DNA of 64,000 nt from an uncultured bacterium. GTDB taxonomy: Bacteria; Verrucomicrobiota; Kiritimatiellia; PWTM01. The DNA is taken from NCBI GenBank assembly GCA_938010045.1, contig CALLFZ010000018.1, positions 1-64,000 of the forward strand, read 5' to 3'. Positions 27,061 to 36,275 of the stretch are shown in pieces. The notes below the pieces were generated by a model. The model was not told the DNA's origin, made no database searches, and saw only the letters and a list, made by a program, of their open reading frames with translations. The position numbers were made by a program, and so were the translations under genes. Position 1 is the stretch's first letter. Every line of letters starts with the position of its first letter.

Positions 27061-28275
27061 TCACGACGGCCGCACCGTCTGCAGCGCCTCGGCGATCGAG
27101 TCGCACACGTAGTCCAGGTTGACCGGAGTGAGCCCCACGACGTTCACGCGGCCGTCGCCGGTCATGTAAATCGAACGCTGCTCGCGCAGCCACTCCGCGT
27201 GGGCGCGCGTCAAACCGGTGTAGGAAAACATCCCGCGCTGGCGCCGGATGAAGGACCAGTCGCGGTCGGGGAGGCGAACGGTGAGGGCCTCGGCGAACGA
27301 CTCGCGCGCGCGGGCGAGGCGCTCGCGCATCGCCGCGACCTCGCGCGTCCACATCTCGCGGAGCAATCGGTCGCCGAGGATGCGCATGGCGATCTGCGGT
27401 CCGTGCGCGGGCGGATTCGAGTAGAGCACGCGCGCGGCCGCGCGGGCGTGGCTGAGCAGCGCCTCGGCCGTCGCCGCATCGCGCGCGACGATCGCCAGCG
27501 CGCCGACTCGGTCGCGATAGAGGCCCATGTTTTTCGAGAAGGACACTGCCACCAGAAAGTCCACGCCCGTTTCAAGCAGCGCGCGCAGCGGGGCGGCGTC
27601 CTCCTCGATCGTTCCACCGAAACCGAGGTAGGCTGCGTCCACCACCGGCAACCATCCTTGGTCCAGCGCAACGGCGGCGATCCGGCGCCAGTCTTCGAGC
27701 TCGAGGTCGGTACCGGTCGGGTTGTGGCAGCCGGCGTGGAGCACGACCGCGTCGCCCGGCCTCGCCTGTTGTAGCGCCGCGAACATCGCCTCGCGGTCCA
27801 CACCGCCGCGCGCGGCCTCGTAGTACGCATACTCGCGCACTGCGAAGCCCGCGGCGGCGAAGATGCCCCGGTGGTTTGGCCACGTCGGACGGCTGAGCCA
27901 CGCCGTGCGTCCGCGGCCGGCCACCGTCGCGATCAGCTCCGCGCCCACCCGTAGCGCACCCGTTCCGCCCGGCGCGCAGATCACCCGCACGCGCGCGACA
28001 CCCTCCACATCGCCCCACATCATCTCGGCCACGCGACGGCCATATTCAGGATCGCCAGCGATCGGCCAGTAGTTCTTCGTCGTCTCCGCCGCGACGAGCG
28101 CGGTCTCGGCAGCCTTCACGGAGGGCAGCACGGGTGTGCGGCCGTGTTCATCTTGGAAAACCCCCACGCCCAGATTGACCTTGCGCGGATTCGGATCCGC
28201 ACGCCAGGCCTCGGTGAGGCCGAGGATCGGATCCGCTGGCGCGGGTTGAACTGAGGGCCAACTCATTGGCGTCAT
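27061..28275 (-). CDS. Aromatic amino acid/aspartate aminotransferase (class I, TyrB/AspC type)
   Basis: A 404-residue PLP enzyme of the subgroup Ia aminotransferases: VNLGVGVFQDEHGRTPVLPSV, NYWPIAGDPEY, PTWPNHRGIFAAAGF, HAGCHNPTGTDLELEDW, VDAAYLGFGG and the PLP-lysine segment VSFSKNMGLYRDRVGAL, then YSNPPAHG and the C-terminal VNVVGLTPVNLDYV. It transfers amino groups between aspartate or aromatic amino acids and 2-oxoglutarate; specificity cannot be read from sequence alone. The ATG at 28275 overlaps the NDK stop by four bases; a second ATG at 28266 is possible. It sits between NDK and rtcB in one operon with no obvious functional link. Confidence 0.94.
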   Translation of the reverse strand: MTPMSWPSVQPAPADPILGLTEAWRADPNPRKVNLGVGVFQDEHGRTPVLPSVKAAETALVAAETTKNYWPIAGDPEYGRRVAEMMWGDVEGVARVRVICAPGGTGALRVGAELIATVAGRGRTAWLSRPTWPNHRGIFAAAGFAVREYAYYEAARGGVDREAMFAALQQARPGDAVVLHAGCHNPTGTDLELEDWRRIAAVALDQGWLPVVDAAYLGFGGTIEEDAAPLRALLETGVDFLVAVSFSKNMGLYRDRVGALAIVARDAATAEALLSHARAAARVLYSNPPAHGPQIAMRILGDRLLREMWTREVAAMRERLARARESFAEALTVRLPDRDWSFIRRQRGMFSYTGLTRAHAEWLREQRSIYMTGDGRVNVVGLTPVNLDYVCDSIAEALQTVRPS

Positions 28276-29435
28276 CCTCCGTAGTAGCGGCGGACCCACG
28301 GGGTCACGAGGTCTTCGTCAATGCGGATGATCGCCGACTCCCGGGCGGCGTTCTCCCGCGAATCCGAGGCGTGGGCCGCATTCACCATCACGTCTTGGCC
28401 CAGTTCACGGCGAACGGTGCCGGGCGCCGCTTTGCTCGGATCGGTCGGCCCCAGCAGGCCGCGGATTTTCGCGACCGCGTCGGGGCCAGCATACATCAGC
28501 ACAAGACATCGCTCGAGCCCCGGTTCCATCTTCGCCTCGGGCGCGCACTTTTGCGGCCAACGGCCGGTCATGAAGTGCACGATGCTGAAGAACTGCTGAT
28601 CGCCGTAGTAGGGGCCGACAAGCTCGCCGAGGCGCACGCGCAGCTCCTCGGGCACCTCCATGCCCAGCTCCGTTTCGATGAGGTGCGCGAGCTTCTGCAT
28701 CACCACGCCCTTCATTTTTTCCCGCAGCACCGGGCGCACTGGCGCGTAGAACTCCTCGGCCTCCGCTACGCTCATGCGGTGCACCTTCGCGGCCACGATG
28801 CGCAGGCCGGAGCGCGACAAGATGTCCACGACGCTGCCGGGCCGCGCGCTCGGATAGCGGAAATTGTCGGGCTTGATGAGCACGAGCGTGCGCTCGATGC
28901 CGCCGGCATCCACATCCGCCGCATGCTCCACGATGCCGCCATCGCGCGGGCTGTGGTCGGCCCAGAGCCGCAGCGTGCGCGCGGCCGATTCGATCGTCGG
29001 GGCCACCATGACCGCGGGCTCCATGTACCGCACCTCACCGTCGGCACCGACGATGAAGTCGCCGTATGTGTCGCGCACGGTCTCACCGCTGACGCTGTTC
29101 GCGCGCACCGGTCCGGCGGTGGCCGCGATCTTCGCAATGGCATCCTCGCCCTCGAACAGCAACAGCATGACCCGGCGGCGGCGGCCGGTGGCCGGATCGG
29201 GCCCGAATGAACGGCGAACGTAGTCGGCCAGCAGAGGGGCAGCCTGACGGCCGGGCTGAGCCTCCTCTTCGATTTGGCGCGCATACGACTCGACGAGCTC
29301 CGCACTGGGGGCGAACATCCGCGCGGCGACCAGATCGAGTCCCGTTCGGCTTAGAAAGCGACCGAGAATTCCCCCCGTACGCGACTTCGCCAGTGAATAC
29401 GGGGTAATCATGGCAAACGCCAGTTCTTTCGCCAT
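28272..29435 (-). CDS. Tandem nucleoside-diphosphate kinase, N-terminal domain degenerate
   Basis: A 387-residue protein, over twice the usual NDK length of about 140. The second half (about residues 185-385) is a recognisable NDK: ERTLVLIKPDNF, GLRIVAAKVHRMS, CLVLMYAGPDAVAKIRGLLGPTDPSKAAPGTVRRELG and the catalytic motif NAAHASDS with H355, plus an insertion between helices. The first half repeats the fold (LAFAMITPYSLA, GLDLVAARMFAPS, VMLLLFEGEDAIAKIAATAGPVRA, ETVRDTYGD) but the segment aligned with the catalytic motif reads VMVAPTIESAARTLRLW, without the histidine. The N-terminal copy is probably regulatory or structural. The frame is open upstream, but ATG 29435 begins the domain. Confidence 0.88.
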   Translation of the reverse strand: MAKELAFAMITPYSLAKSRTGGILGRFLSRTGLDLVAARMFAPSAELVESYARQIEEEAQPGRQAAPLLADYVRRSFGPDPATGRRRRVMLLLFEGEDAIAKIAATAGPVRANSVSGETVRDTYGDFIVGADGEVRYMEPAVMVAPTIESAARTLRLWADHSPRDGGIVEHAADVDAGGIERTLVLIKPDNFRYPSARPGSVVDILSRSGLRIVAAKVHRMSVAEAEEFYAPVRPVLREKMKGVVMQKLAHLIETELGMEVPEELRVRLGELVGPYYGDQQFFSIVHFMTGRWPQKCAPEAKMEPGLERCLVLMYAGPDAVAKIRGLLGPTDPSKAAPGTVRRELGQDVMVNAAHASDSRENAARESAIIRIDEDLVTPWVRRYYGG

Positions 29436-29511
29436 GGCCACACACCTCACCCTGCGCCGCGACGGGGTTGGATCGCCCCCACCGCGGGGGCGCGGTACTC
29501 TAGGCAACCTG

Positions 29512-30852
29512 ATGAACGAAGACAAGCGCGTTGCCGGTGATGCGGCGGACGACGCTCGCTGGCCACCTAGCCGGATCGCACGGCAGGCCGCTGTGCTCGC
29601 GGAGGCGGTGGAGACGGTCGAGACGGCCGTCGCGGCGCGCCAGCCGGCGGACGAAACCGTGAACCGCTTCTTTCGCGAGCGACGCGCGCTGGGCGCGCGC
29701 GACCGCCGCATGATCTCGGGGCTGGTGTTCGCCCTCTGGCGATGGCGCGGCTGGTGCGGCGCGCCCGGCCAGCGGCTCGGAGCGGTGCTCGGCGTCGCCC
29801 ACCGGCTCGAGTGCGGCGCGGGTGACCCCCCGGCGGCTGTGAAGATCTTGCCGGGTGGAACGCCGCTCCCGCCGCCGCCGGAGGGCGAAGTCCAAGGTTT
29901 GGACGAGCGGCGGCTCTGGGTATCCAAGCATTGGAAGCCCGATGCCCAGATCGAGGACCTCGTCCCCTCGTGGGTGCTCGCCGCGCTCGCCGTCCCCCCA
30001 AACGCGGATCCCGTCGAGTGGCGTCGGCGTTGGATTGCCTCGATCCAGCAGCGCCCGCCGCTATGGTTGCGAGCCACGGATCGCAATGGTGCCGCGTTCG
30101 CGCGGCGAATGGAGGCCCTGGGCATGGCGGCCGAGACGCCGTTCGCCCGGTTACCCGCCGCCGTTCGCGTGCCGAGCCCCGTGCCGATGCCCGAACTCGA
30201 GCGCGCGCTGGGACCGGCCTTTGAAATTCAGGACGTCGCGTCGCAAGCGGTCGGCGCGTGGTGCGATCCCCAGCCGGGTGAGCAGTGGTGGGACGCGTGC
30301 GTGGGTGCAGGCGGTAAGGCGCTGGATCTGGCCGCCCGCACTGGCGGTCGCGCCGACATCTTCGGCACCGACGTGCGCCCGTCAGCGCTCAACGAGGCGC
30401 GCCGCAGAATCCGACGACTTGACGCGAAGGGCATCCGATTGGCCCTGCACGACGCGCGGCGCGCCCTGCCGGGCTCGCCCTTGTTCGATGGTGTGCTCGT
30501 GGACGCACCGTGTACGGGCACGGGCACGTGGGGACGCGCGCCGGACGCCCGCTGGCGGGCCTCGCCGGAGGATCTCGCCGAGGCGGTGGCCCTCCAACGC
30601 GCCATCCTCGCCGCGGCAGCGGCCGCGGTGAAGCCGGGTGGCCGGCTCGTTTACGCAGTGTGCTCGCTGACCCGGGCCGAGACCGACGAGGTCACCTCGG
30701 AGTTCACCCGGCAGCACCCGCAGTTCGAACCCGAGCCGGGGCTCCATCCGATGCGGGAGGATCCGGAACCGCAGCCCGCGCTGTGGGTGTGGCCGTGGAT
30801 GGGACCGGGCACCGGCATGTACGCGATGCGGTGGCGTCGCCGCGGTGTATGA
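29512..30852 (+). CDS. RsmB/NOP2-type rRNA (cytosine-C5) methyltransferase
   Basis: A 446-residue SAM-dependent methyltransferase of the RsmB (Sun/Fmu) group that methylates a cytosine in rRNA. The N-terminal 130 residues form the NusB-like RNA-binding domain (ADETVNRFFRERRALGARDRRMISGLVFALWRW); the catalytic domain has WWDACVGAGGKALDLAA for SAM binding, VDAPCTGTGTWGRAPDARW near residue 331 and AVCSLTRAETDEV, where C383 or so is the attacking cysteine. The ATG at 29512 is chosen because the upstream open extension is Pro/Arg-rich and lies in the divergent promoter region shared with the NDK gene; only 76 bases separate the two starts. Confidence 0.9.
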   Translation: MNEDKRVAGDAADDARWPPSRIARQAAVLAEAVETVETAVAARQPADETVNRFFRERRALGARDRRMISGLVFALWRWRGWCGAPGQRLGAVLGVAHRLECGAGDPPAAVKILPGGTPLPPPPEGEVQGLDERRLWVSKHWKPDAQIEDLVPSWVLAALAVPPNADPVEWRRRWIASIQQRPPLWLRATDRNGAAFARRMEALGMAAETPFARLPAAVRVPSPVPMPELERALGPAFEIQDVASQAVGAWCDPQPGEQWWDACVGAGGKALDLAARTGGRADIFGTDVRPSALNEARRRIRRLDAKGIRLALHDARRALPGSPLFDGVLVDAPCTGTGTWGRAPDARWRASPEDLAEAVALQRAILAAAAAAVKPGGRLVYAVCSLTRAETDEVTSEFTRQHPQFEPEPGLHPMREDPEPQPALWVWPWMGPGTGMYAMRWRRRGV

Positions 30853-31007
30853 GTGCCCTTCGCGGCGCCGGGCGATGAAACGCGCGACACCCCTCGTCGT
30901 TGGGGCATCGCTTGGCTCGGGCCGACACCCCGACGTGCACGCTCGCCTCCCTGAGTCCGGGAAGACGGATGATTGACTTTGTGCTCGAGGGCGGCGATCC
31001 TATACCA

Positions 31008-32111
31008 ATGAAAATTTCGTGGCTCCGTTGGATTGGGCACCCGCTCATGATCGCGTGGGCGGGTGTAAGTATGATGGCCGCGGCCCGCACCAATTCGCCA
31101 TCGGGCGGGTCGGCGTTGATCCCGGATGATCTGTTCGAACGTCCCGCCGTCGCCGTGGTTGCGCCCACCACGGTGGTCGCGATCGTGGAAGGCCACACGA
31201 TCACTCAAGGCGACGTGGAGCGGCTCGTGGAACGGGCGATTGCGATGCATGGCCGCCAGATCCCCCCCGAGCGCCTCGAGGACGTACGGCGGCAGTTGTC
31301 GGTTCAGGCGCGCGAGGAATTGATCGTCCAGACTCTGCTCGAGGCTGAAGCCGAGAAACAGAAGGTCGAAGTTCGCGAGGCGGACATCAAGACGATGAAG
31401 GAGTCCATTTCGCTGCCGCCAGGCCAAACGCTCGAAGCAGCGCTCGCGACACAGAACATCCCGATGGCCCAGCTGGAGGCGGACATTCGCCGGGAGCTTC
31501 GGCGTCGCGCCCTGCTCGAAAAGAACGTTCCGAAGCCGGAGGTCAGCCACGAGGAGGTGAAGGCGTTTTACGAAGGCCAGCCGGACTTGTTCCGGGTTCC
31601 GGAGACGGTGACGGCGCGGCACATTTTGATCGCCGTGCCCTCCGACGCGACGCCCGAGGAGCGCGCGAAGAAACGGCAGAAGGCCGAGAAAGTGCGCGCA
31701 GAGTTGTTGGCCGGCGGAGACTTTGCGGAGTTGGCGAAGAGGTATTCCGACGATCCGGGCAGCCGCGACCGCGGCGGTGTGTATGAGTTTGCGCGGGGCC
31801 GAATGGTGCCGCCATTCGAGGAGGCCGCGTTCACGCAGACGATCGGCGAGATCGGACCGCTCGTCGAGACCCAGTTTGGCTACCACATCATTCAGACGAC
31901 GAACCGCTCGCCGGCCCACACGATCAGCCTTGAAGAGGCGACGCCCCGGATTCGACAGCATCTGGAGCGCGCGAAGTGGGCCCAGGCGGTGGGCGAGTAC
32001 ATTCGGCGGCTTCAGGCGGGCGCGAACATCGTTCGACCCGGCGCCCCACCGATGCCCGCTGCCCCCACCGGCGCCGGAGCGCCCGGGGTTCAGTTGCCGT
32101 CGTCGCGTTAG
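31008..32111 (+). CDS. Exported peptidyl-prolyl isomerase (SurA/PrsA-like, parvulin)
   Basis: A 367-residue exported chaperone-isomerase. Signal peptide MKISWLRWIGHPLMIAWAGVSMMAAA; then a SurA-like N-domain of helices (VEGHTITQGDVERLVERAIA ... RREELIVQTLLEAEAEKQKVEV); a parvulin (rotamase) domain at about residues 200-300 (TARHILIAVPSD, GGDFAELAKRYSDDPGSRDRGGVYEFARGRMVPPFEEAAF, GYHIIQTTNR); and a Pro/Ala-rich tail. It probably helps fold outer-membrane barrels, several of which are encoded here. A TTGACT at 30973 could be a -35 box, but no good -10 is found at the right distance. The 3' end overlaps the convergent GT2 gene by four bases. Confidence 0.9.
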   Translation: MKISWLRWIGHPLMIAWAGVSMMAAARTNSPSGGSALIPDDLFERPAVAVVAPTTVVAIVEGHTITQGDVERLVERAIAMHGRQIPPERLEDVRRQLSVQAREELIVQTLLEAEAEKQKVEVREADIKTMKESISLPPGQTLEAALATQNIPMAQLEADIRRELRRRALLEKNVPKPEVSHEEVKAFYEGQPDLFRVPETVTARHILIAVPSDATPEERAKKRQKAEKVRAELLAGGDFAELAKRYSDDPGSRDRGGVYEFARGRMVPPFEEAAFTQTIGEIGPLVETQFGYHIIQTTNRSPAHTISLEEATPRIRQHLERAKWAQAVGEYIRRLQAGANIVRPGAPPMPAAPTGAGAPGVQLPSSR

Positions 32112-32818
32112 ACCGCCCTGCGCCCGCGGCGCCAGCGGCGCAACATCCGCCAGAATCGGATGGTGTCGGCGAGGGGCCGGATCTTGCTGCGCTCAGTGCC
32201 GTAGATGGTCTGGATGCGGACAGAGTCCATGCGCAGCCCTCGCGCGGCCAGCCGCAGCAGAATTTCGGATTCGGCCGCGAAACGGTCAGACTCGGTTTCG
32301 ACGAAACGCAGCAGATCCGTCCGGAACAGCCGATACCCGCACTGCGTGTCGGGCAGGTAGCGCCCCATCTCGCGGCTGAGCAGCCAGCTCATGAAACGGT
32401 TCGTGAGGCGGCGAACGAGCGGCATGCCGCGCTGGTTCCACATGCGGTTGCCAATCAGCACGGGGATGCGTGTTCGCTCGTACGCCTCAATGAACCGTGG
32501 GATCTCGGCCGGATCGTGCTGCCCATCGCCATCGAGCGTGATCACGGCTTCGCAGCCGAGCTCCTCGGCGCGATGGAAACCGGTTCGCAGCGCCTGCCCC
32601 TTGCCGCGGTTTTCGAGATGCCGGATCACCTCGGCGCCGGCGGCGCGGGCGACCTCCGCGGTGCGGTCGGGCGAGCCGTCGTCCACGACGATCACGTGCA
32701 CTCCCTGGGCGCGTGCGGCGGCGACGACGGGGCCGATACGTTCCGCCTCGGCGAAGGCGGGAATCACCGCGCAGTAGCGCGGCGGGGACGTCGTTTGCCC
32801 TGTGGGTGTTTCGTTCAC
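32108..32818 (-). CDS. Glycosyltransferase family 2 (polyprenyl-phosphate glycosyltransferase-like)
   Basis: A 236-residue GT-A fold transferase: YCAVIPAFAEAERIGPVV, IVVDDGSPDRTAEVA, the acceptor-side ENRGKGQALRTGF, the DxD-type metal site ITLDGDGQHDP, and DTQCGYRLFRTDLL. The set matches dolichol/undecaprenyl-phosphate mannose synthase-like enzymes without C-terminal membrane helices. The start is a GTG at 32818 overlapping the stop of the upstream acyltransferase (GTGA), which indicates translational coupling; the frame is open upstream within that gene. Together with the LpxL-like enzyme it suggests envelope lipid or glycolipid synthesis. Confidence 0.9.
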   Translation of the reverse strand: MNETPTGQTTSPPRYCAVIPAFAEAERIGPVVAAARAQGVHVIVVDDGSPDRTAEVARAAGAEVIRHLENRGKGQALRTGFHRAEELGCEAVITLDGDGQHDPAEIPRFIEAYERTRIPVLIGNRMWNQRGMPLVRRLTNRFMSWLLSREMGRYLPDTQCGYRLFRTDLLRFVETESDRFAAESEILLRLAARGLRMDSVRIQTIYGTERSKIRPLADTIRFWRMLRRWRRGRRAV

Positions 32819-33708
32819 GCGGCGGACTCGGTGGCCGGTTCGACGGTGGCCCAGAAGTCGCGAAAGACAAACCACTGGGTGGGATGGTCGCCGATGACCT
32901 CCTCAAGCACGCGGACCAAGCGGGCATGCAGGGCGGCGACGCCGGCGTAGTCCTCCGGCCAGATCGGTTCATGGAACTGCAGCACGAAGCGGTCGTCCAC
33001 CTGCCGGAGCATGAAGCCCGGGAGGATCGGCGCGCGGCAACGCGCGGAGAGGACGGCCGGGCCGATCGGCAGTTTCACGGGCGCGCCGAAGAAGTTCACC
33101 GGACGGCCGTGGCCGGTGAAGTCACGATCGGTCAGCAGGGCGACGATCTCGCCGCGGGCAAGGGCGCGGCGCAGTCCGGCGGCGGCCTCGCCGAGCGGGA
33201 GGATCCGGATCCCACGCTGAAGTCGGTGGTTGCGCCACAAGCGGTCCAAATGTGGCACGCCGGTGGGCCGGTAGACGGCGGTCACGCGGTGACCGCGCAT
33301 CGCGAGGTAGAGACCGCCCATTTCCCAACTACCGAGGTGGGCGGTGGCGATGATCACGCCGCGGCCAGCCGCGAGGGCTCGCTCGAGGCAATCCATGCGC
33401 TCGACGCCCACCTTATGTTCAATTTCCGAGCAAAAGGCGCGCGAGTAGCGGTAGAAGTCCACGATGTACTTTCCAAAGGCCTGGTAGGTCTTGCGCGCGA
33501 GGGTGCGGATCGCGCCGCGCGCTGGGTGGATTCCGCGGGCCGTTAGGATGCGCCGCAGGTTCGCGCGCACGCCGCGCCGACCGGCCGGATCGCACAGGTA
33601 GAACAGGTCGGCGACGCGCATGCCGAGCCAATAGGAGAACGGCAGGGGCAGACGTCGGCTGAGGAACGCCGCCGCACGGTTTGCCCAGTAACCCACCACG
33701 TCTCGCAC
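32815..33708 (-). CDS. LpxL/HtrB-type lysophospholipid acyltransferase
   Basis: A 297-residue membrane-associated acyltransferase of the lipid A late-acyltransferase family. It carries the catalytic HxxxxE motif in ATAHLGSWEMGG, the substrate-side block DRDFTGHGRPVNFFGAPVKLPIGPA, and the N-terminal amphipathic hydrophobic segment before it (YWLGMRVADLFYL). It probably transfers a secondary acyl chain onto lipid A or a similar lipid, implying an LPS-bearing outer membrane. It precedes the GT2 gene by overlap. The 70 bases between it and the GH140 gene contain a perfect inverted repeat CGGCGA-CA-TCGCCG, which could be part of a terminator without a T-run. Confidence 0.92.
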   Translation of the reverse strand: MRDVVGYWANRAAAFLSRRLPLPFSYWLGMRVADLFYLCDPAGRRGVRANLRRILTARGIHPARGAIRTLARKTYQAFGKYIVDFYRYSRAFCSEIEHKVGVERMDCLERALAAGRGVIIATAHLGSWEMGGLYLAMRGHRVTAVYRPTGVPHLDRLWRNHRLQRGIRILPLGEAAAGLRRALARGEIVALLTDRDFTGHGRPVNFFGAPVKLPIGPAVLSARCRAPILPGFMLRQVDDRFVLQFHEPIWPEDYAGVAALHARLVRVLEEVIGDHPTQWFVFRDFWATVEPATESAA

Positions 33709-33778
33709 GCCTCCGCCGTGCCGGCCACCTCAGCCTATGAACGGCACCCCCATCCCCTAACTGCGGCGATGTCGCCGT

Positions 33779-35209
33779 TCACCGCGACCGTCCAGGCGGC
33801 GGCCAACCCTGGGCCGCCTCGTCCAGCACGAGCACCCAGTCGAGCATTTCACCCGGCGTCGGCGGCGTGAAGACCGGCAACGCCGACCGGTCGAACTCGC
33901 CGATCCGGGCCGCCTCGCCGGTGCGCGGATCGTACCACCATGCGACCCATCGTCCGTTGCGGAGCGGCGCCGGATTGACGCGGAACGGCCGCGCGCACGG
34001 CACGTAGACCATCGCCCAGCGCCCATCGCGGTCGCGTGTTGCGGCCAACCGCCGCAGGCCGGCCCCGGGCACCGCGTTGGTATTGTGCGGATGCGGTTCG
34101 ATCAGGGAATCGTCCGGGATGCGCGTGAAGAACGGCCGCGACTCGAACAGCCGCCGCGCATGCCGCATCTGGTCCGCCCCGGGTTCGTGGATCGCCTCGC
34201 GCCATTCGAGGATCGGAGCGTTGATCGGCCTGCGCCCGGCCGACCACATCTGCCAGACCGAATGGTGCCCATAGGTATGCCCGAATGCGCCGGCGCACAG
34301 GTTCCAGTACAGCGCGCGCCGCACGTCCGCCGCGAGCGACACCCCGTGCTCGTTCGCGCGGAAGCCAACGGGATGTCCCTCGTAGATTGGCTCGCCATCG
34401 AGCACCGGCTTCACCGGTCGCCGATGGTAGTCGAGCGCGGTCCGCGCATACGCCGGCCAGACCGCGTCGTGGCCATTCTGGCGCATATTGAAATCGAGCC
34501 AGTCCGCGGTGTGGAACCACTCGGAGGAGCTGCGGCCGCCCCGCGGGTGAAATGTGATCAGATGGGCTCCGCCGTCGCCCTCGCGCAGGCCGTTCGCCAT
34601 CGCGGCAATGATCGCGCGGTGCTCCGGCGTGTCGACCGTCCGATCGCCGCCGAGGATCCAGACGAGGCCGGCCTCGCGGTACCGGCGGCCAAGCCAGCGA
34701 CCGTAGGCCAGCGCGTTGGTCGGGTGGAAAATCACCGGTCCCGCGCCGCCGGCCGCGCTGGTCCACTTGTCGCCCCAGGTCGGCAGAAACCCGATGTAGA
34801 TGCCGCGCTCGTTCGCCGCGCGCACGATGAAGTCGACGTGATCCCAGTAATCGTTGTCGGGTCCCGGCCGCTCGGCTGGACGGGTGGGGTCGAGGCCCTC
34901 GAACGGCACATGCCCGTAGGCGTTCGGAACTCGGAGTCCATCGAGCTCGGCCAGCGCGACCGCCTGCACGACATTGAACTCTTGCCGGGCGCGGGTCTCA
35001 AGATAGTGAATGGCCTCCTCGCGGTTAAGGCGGTGGAACAGCTCCCACGCGGTGTCGCCAAGCCAGAAAAAAGGCCGCCCGTCGTCGGTTTGCAGGAATC
35101 GGCCCTCGGCATGCACCCGGAGCCGCGGCAGTGCCCCCGCGCTCGCGACGCCCACCACGCCCGCCACCCCCGTCGCCAAGACGGTGTTTGCGATCCATCG
35201 CCCCATCAT
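33779..35209 (-). CDS. Exported GH140-like glycosidase (DUF4038 family)
   Basis: A 476-residue exported enzyme (signal [24 protein letters not shown]) of the DUF4038/GH140 group, a family that includes apiosidases acting on pectin RG-II. The TIM-barrel begins at [32 protein letters not shown] and contains [53 protein letters not shown] (with a conserved catalytic-type glutamate) and [24 protein letters not shown]-terminal strand domain ([29 protein letters not shown]) is typical of this family. The gene is the last of a minus-strand operon whose members overlap or nearly do; it overlaps the MscS stop by four bases. Confidence 0.88.
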   Translation of the reverse strand: MMGRWIANTVLATGVAGVVGVASAGALPRLRVHAEGRFLQTDDGRPFFWLGDTAWELFHRLNREEAIHYLETRARQEFNVVQAVALAELDGLRVPNAYGHVPFEGLDPTRPAERPGPDNDYWDHVDFIVRAANERGIYIGFLPTWGDKWTSAAGGAGPVIFHPTNALAYGRWLGRRYREAGLVWILGGDRTVDTPEHRAIIAAMANGLREGDGGAHLITFHPRGGRSSSEWFHTADWLDFNMRQNGHDAVWPAYARTALDYHRRPVKPVLDGEPIYEGHPVGFRANEHGVSLAADVRRALYWNLCAGAFGHTYGHHSVWQMWSAGRRPINAPILEWREAIHEPGADQMRHARRLFESRPFFTRIPDDSLIEPHPHNTNAVPGAGLRRLAATRDRDGRWAMVYVPCARPFRVNPAPLRNGRWVAWWYDPRTGEAARIGEFDRSALPVFTPPTPGEMLDWVLVLDEAAQGWPPPGRSR

Positions 35210-36258
35210 GCGCGTTGTCCCCCACTCGCCGTCCCTCCGGCCAGATACACCGTCTGGGTCGGAAACGCGAACTGGAGACCGGCCTGCGAAAACCGCCGCA
35301 GGATCTCAAGGTTGAGCCGGTGCTGGTAATCGAGATAGGCCCACCAGTCGCCCGGATGGTACCAGTACACGAGCTGCAGATTCAGCGAGTACGGACCGTA
35401 TTCGCGGAAGTGAACGCGGGGCGGGCGCTCCGGATTCCATCCCTCGTGGTGCTCAAGCAGTTCGCGCAGGATCGCAATGGCGAGTTCCACGCGCTCGGGC
35501 GGCGTGTCGTAGGTGAGGCCGATCACCGACTGACTGCGGATGAAGCTCCGCCGGCCATAGTTGCGGATCGCGCGCGACGCCAACTCGCCGTTCGGAATCG
35601 TCACCAGTTCCCCGTCGAGCGTCCGCAGCCGAGTGGACCGCAAGCCCATGGCTTCGACCACGCCGTCCAGATCGCCCGCCTGGATGCGATCGCCCAGCCC
35701 GAAGGGCTTGTCGGCGAGCAACACGATGGACCCGAAAAAATGCTTCAGTGTATCCTGCGCCGCCAGCGCCACGGCGAGACCGCCGATGCCGAGGCCGGCC
35801 AGAATCGAGGTGACTGGCTTGTTGGAGAGGGTCTGGGCGATCTGCACCAACACCAGCACCGCCACGGTCGCTCGCAGACTGTGGCCGATGATCGGCACGA
35901 GCATCTCATCGAACCGGCTGCGGCTGCGGCGCGCGGCCAGCTCGAGCCAGCGCACCGCCACTGCGACCAACGCCCAGGCGAGCCAGCCGACCGCGAAAAT
36001 GTCGAGCACCGATGCGACCGCCAACACGCCGGACCGCAGCGACTCCGGCCACGGCAGTTGTGGCAGGATGCGGGCCACAGCGATGGCGCCGATCACGCCG
36101 GGGGCGCAGCGGGCGAGTGCGCGAGCCGTGCTCTCCCTCAGTGGACGACCCCGGCGGCCGGCGAGCTCTGCCCAACGCTCCAAGTAGAACTTTGCCACGC
36201 GCGCGCCCAGCAGCGCTCCCAGCGCCACCCCGCCGATCCATCCGAGACGCCAGCTCAT
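35206..36258 (-). CDS. MscS-family mechanosensitive channel
   Basis: A 350-residue small-conductance mechanosensitive channel. It has three or more N-terminal membrane helices, then the pore helix region with the glycine-alanine packing typical of MscS ([41 protein letters not shown]), the beta domain ([30 protein letters not shown]) and the C-terminal alpha-beta domain. It lets solutes out during hypo-osmotic shock. I chose ATG 36258; the open frame upstream lies inside the PHP-like gene. It lies between a glycan-related hydrolase pair and GH140, an unusual neighbourhood for such a channel. Confidence 0.93.
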   Translation of the reverse strand: MSWRLGWIGGVALGALLGARVAKFYLERWAELAGRRGRPLRESTARALARCAPGVIGAIAVARILPQLPWPESLRSGVLAVASVLDIFAVGWLAWALVAVAVRWLELAARRSRSRFDEMLVPIIGHSLRATVAVLVLVQIAQTLSNKPVTSILAGLGIGGLAVALAAQDTLKHFFGSIVLLADKPFGLGDRIQAGDLDGVVEAMGLRSTRLRTLDGELVTIPNGELASRAIRNYGRRSFIRSQSVIGLTYDTPPERVELAIAILRELLEHHEGWNPERPPRVHFREYGPYSLNLQLVYWYHPGDWWAYLDYQHRLNLEILRRFSQAGLQFAFPTQTVYLAGGTASGGQRA

Positions 36259-36275
36259 CGCTCGATCGGTGCCCT

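Noticed and set aside
30973-31006. Promoter for the peptidyl-prolyl isomerase (TTGACT ... TATACC)
   Set aside because: The spacing is 22 bases and would leave almost no leader; the alternative -10 is weak.
33709-33778. Rho-independent terminator upstream of GH140's end
   Set aside because: A palindrome CGGCGA-CA-TCGCCG exists, but no T-run follows on either strand.
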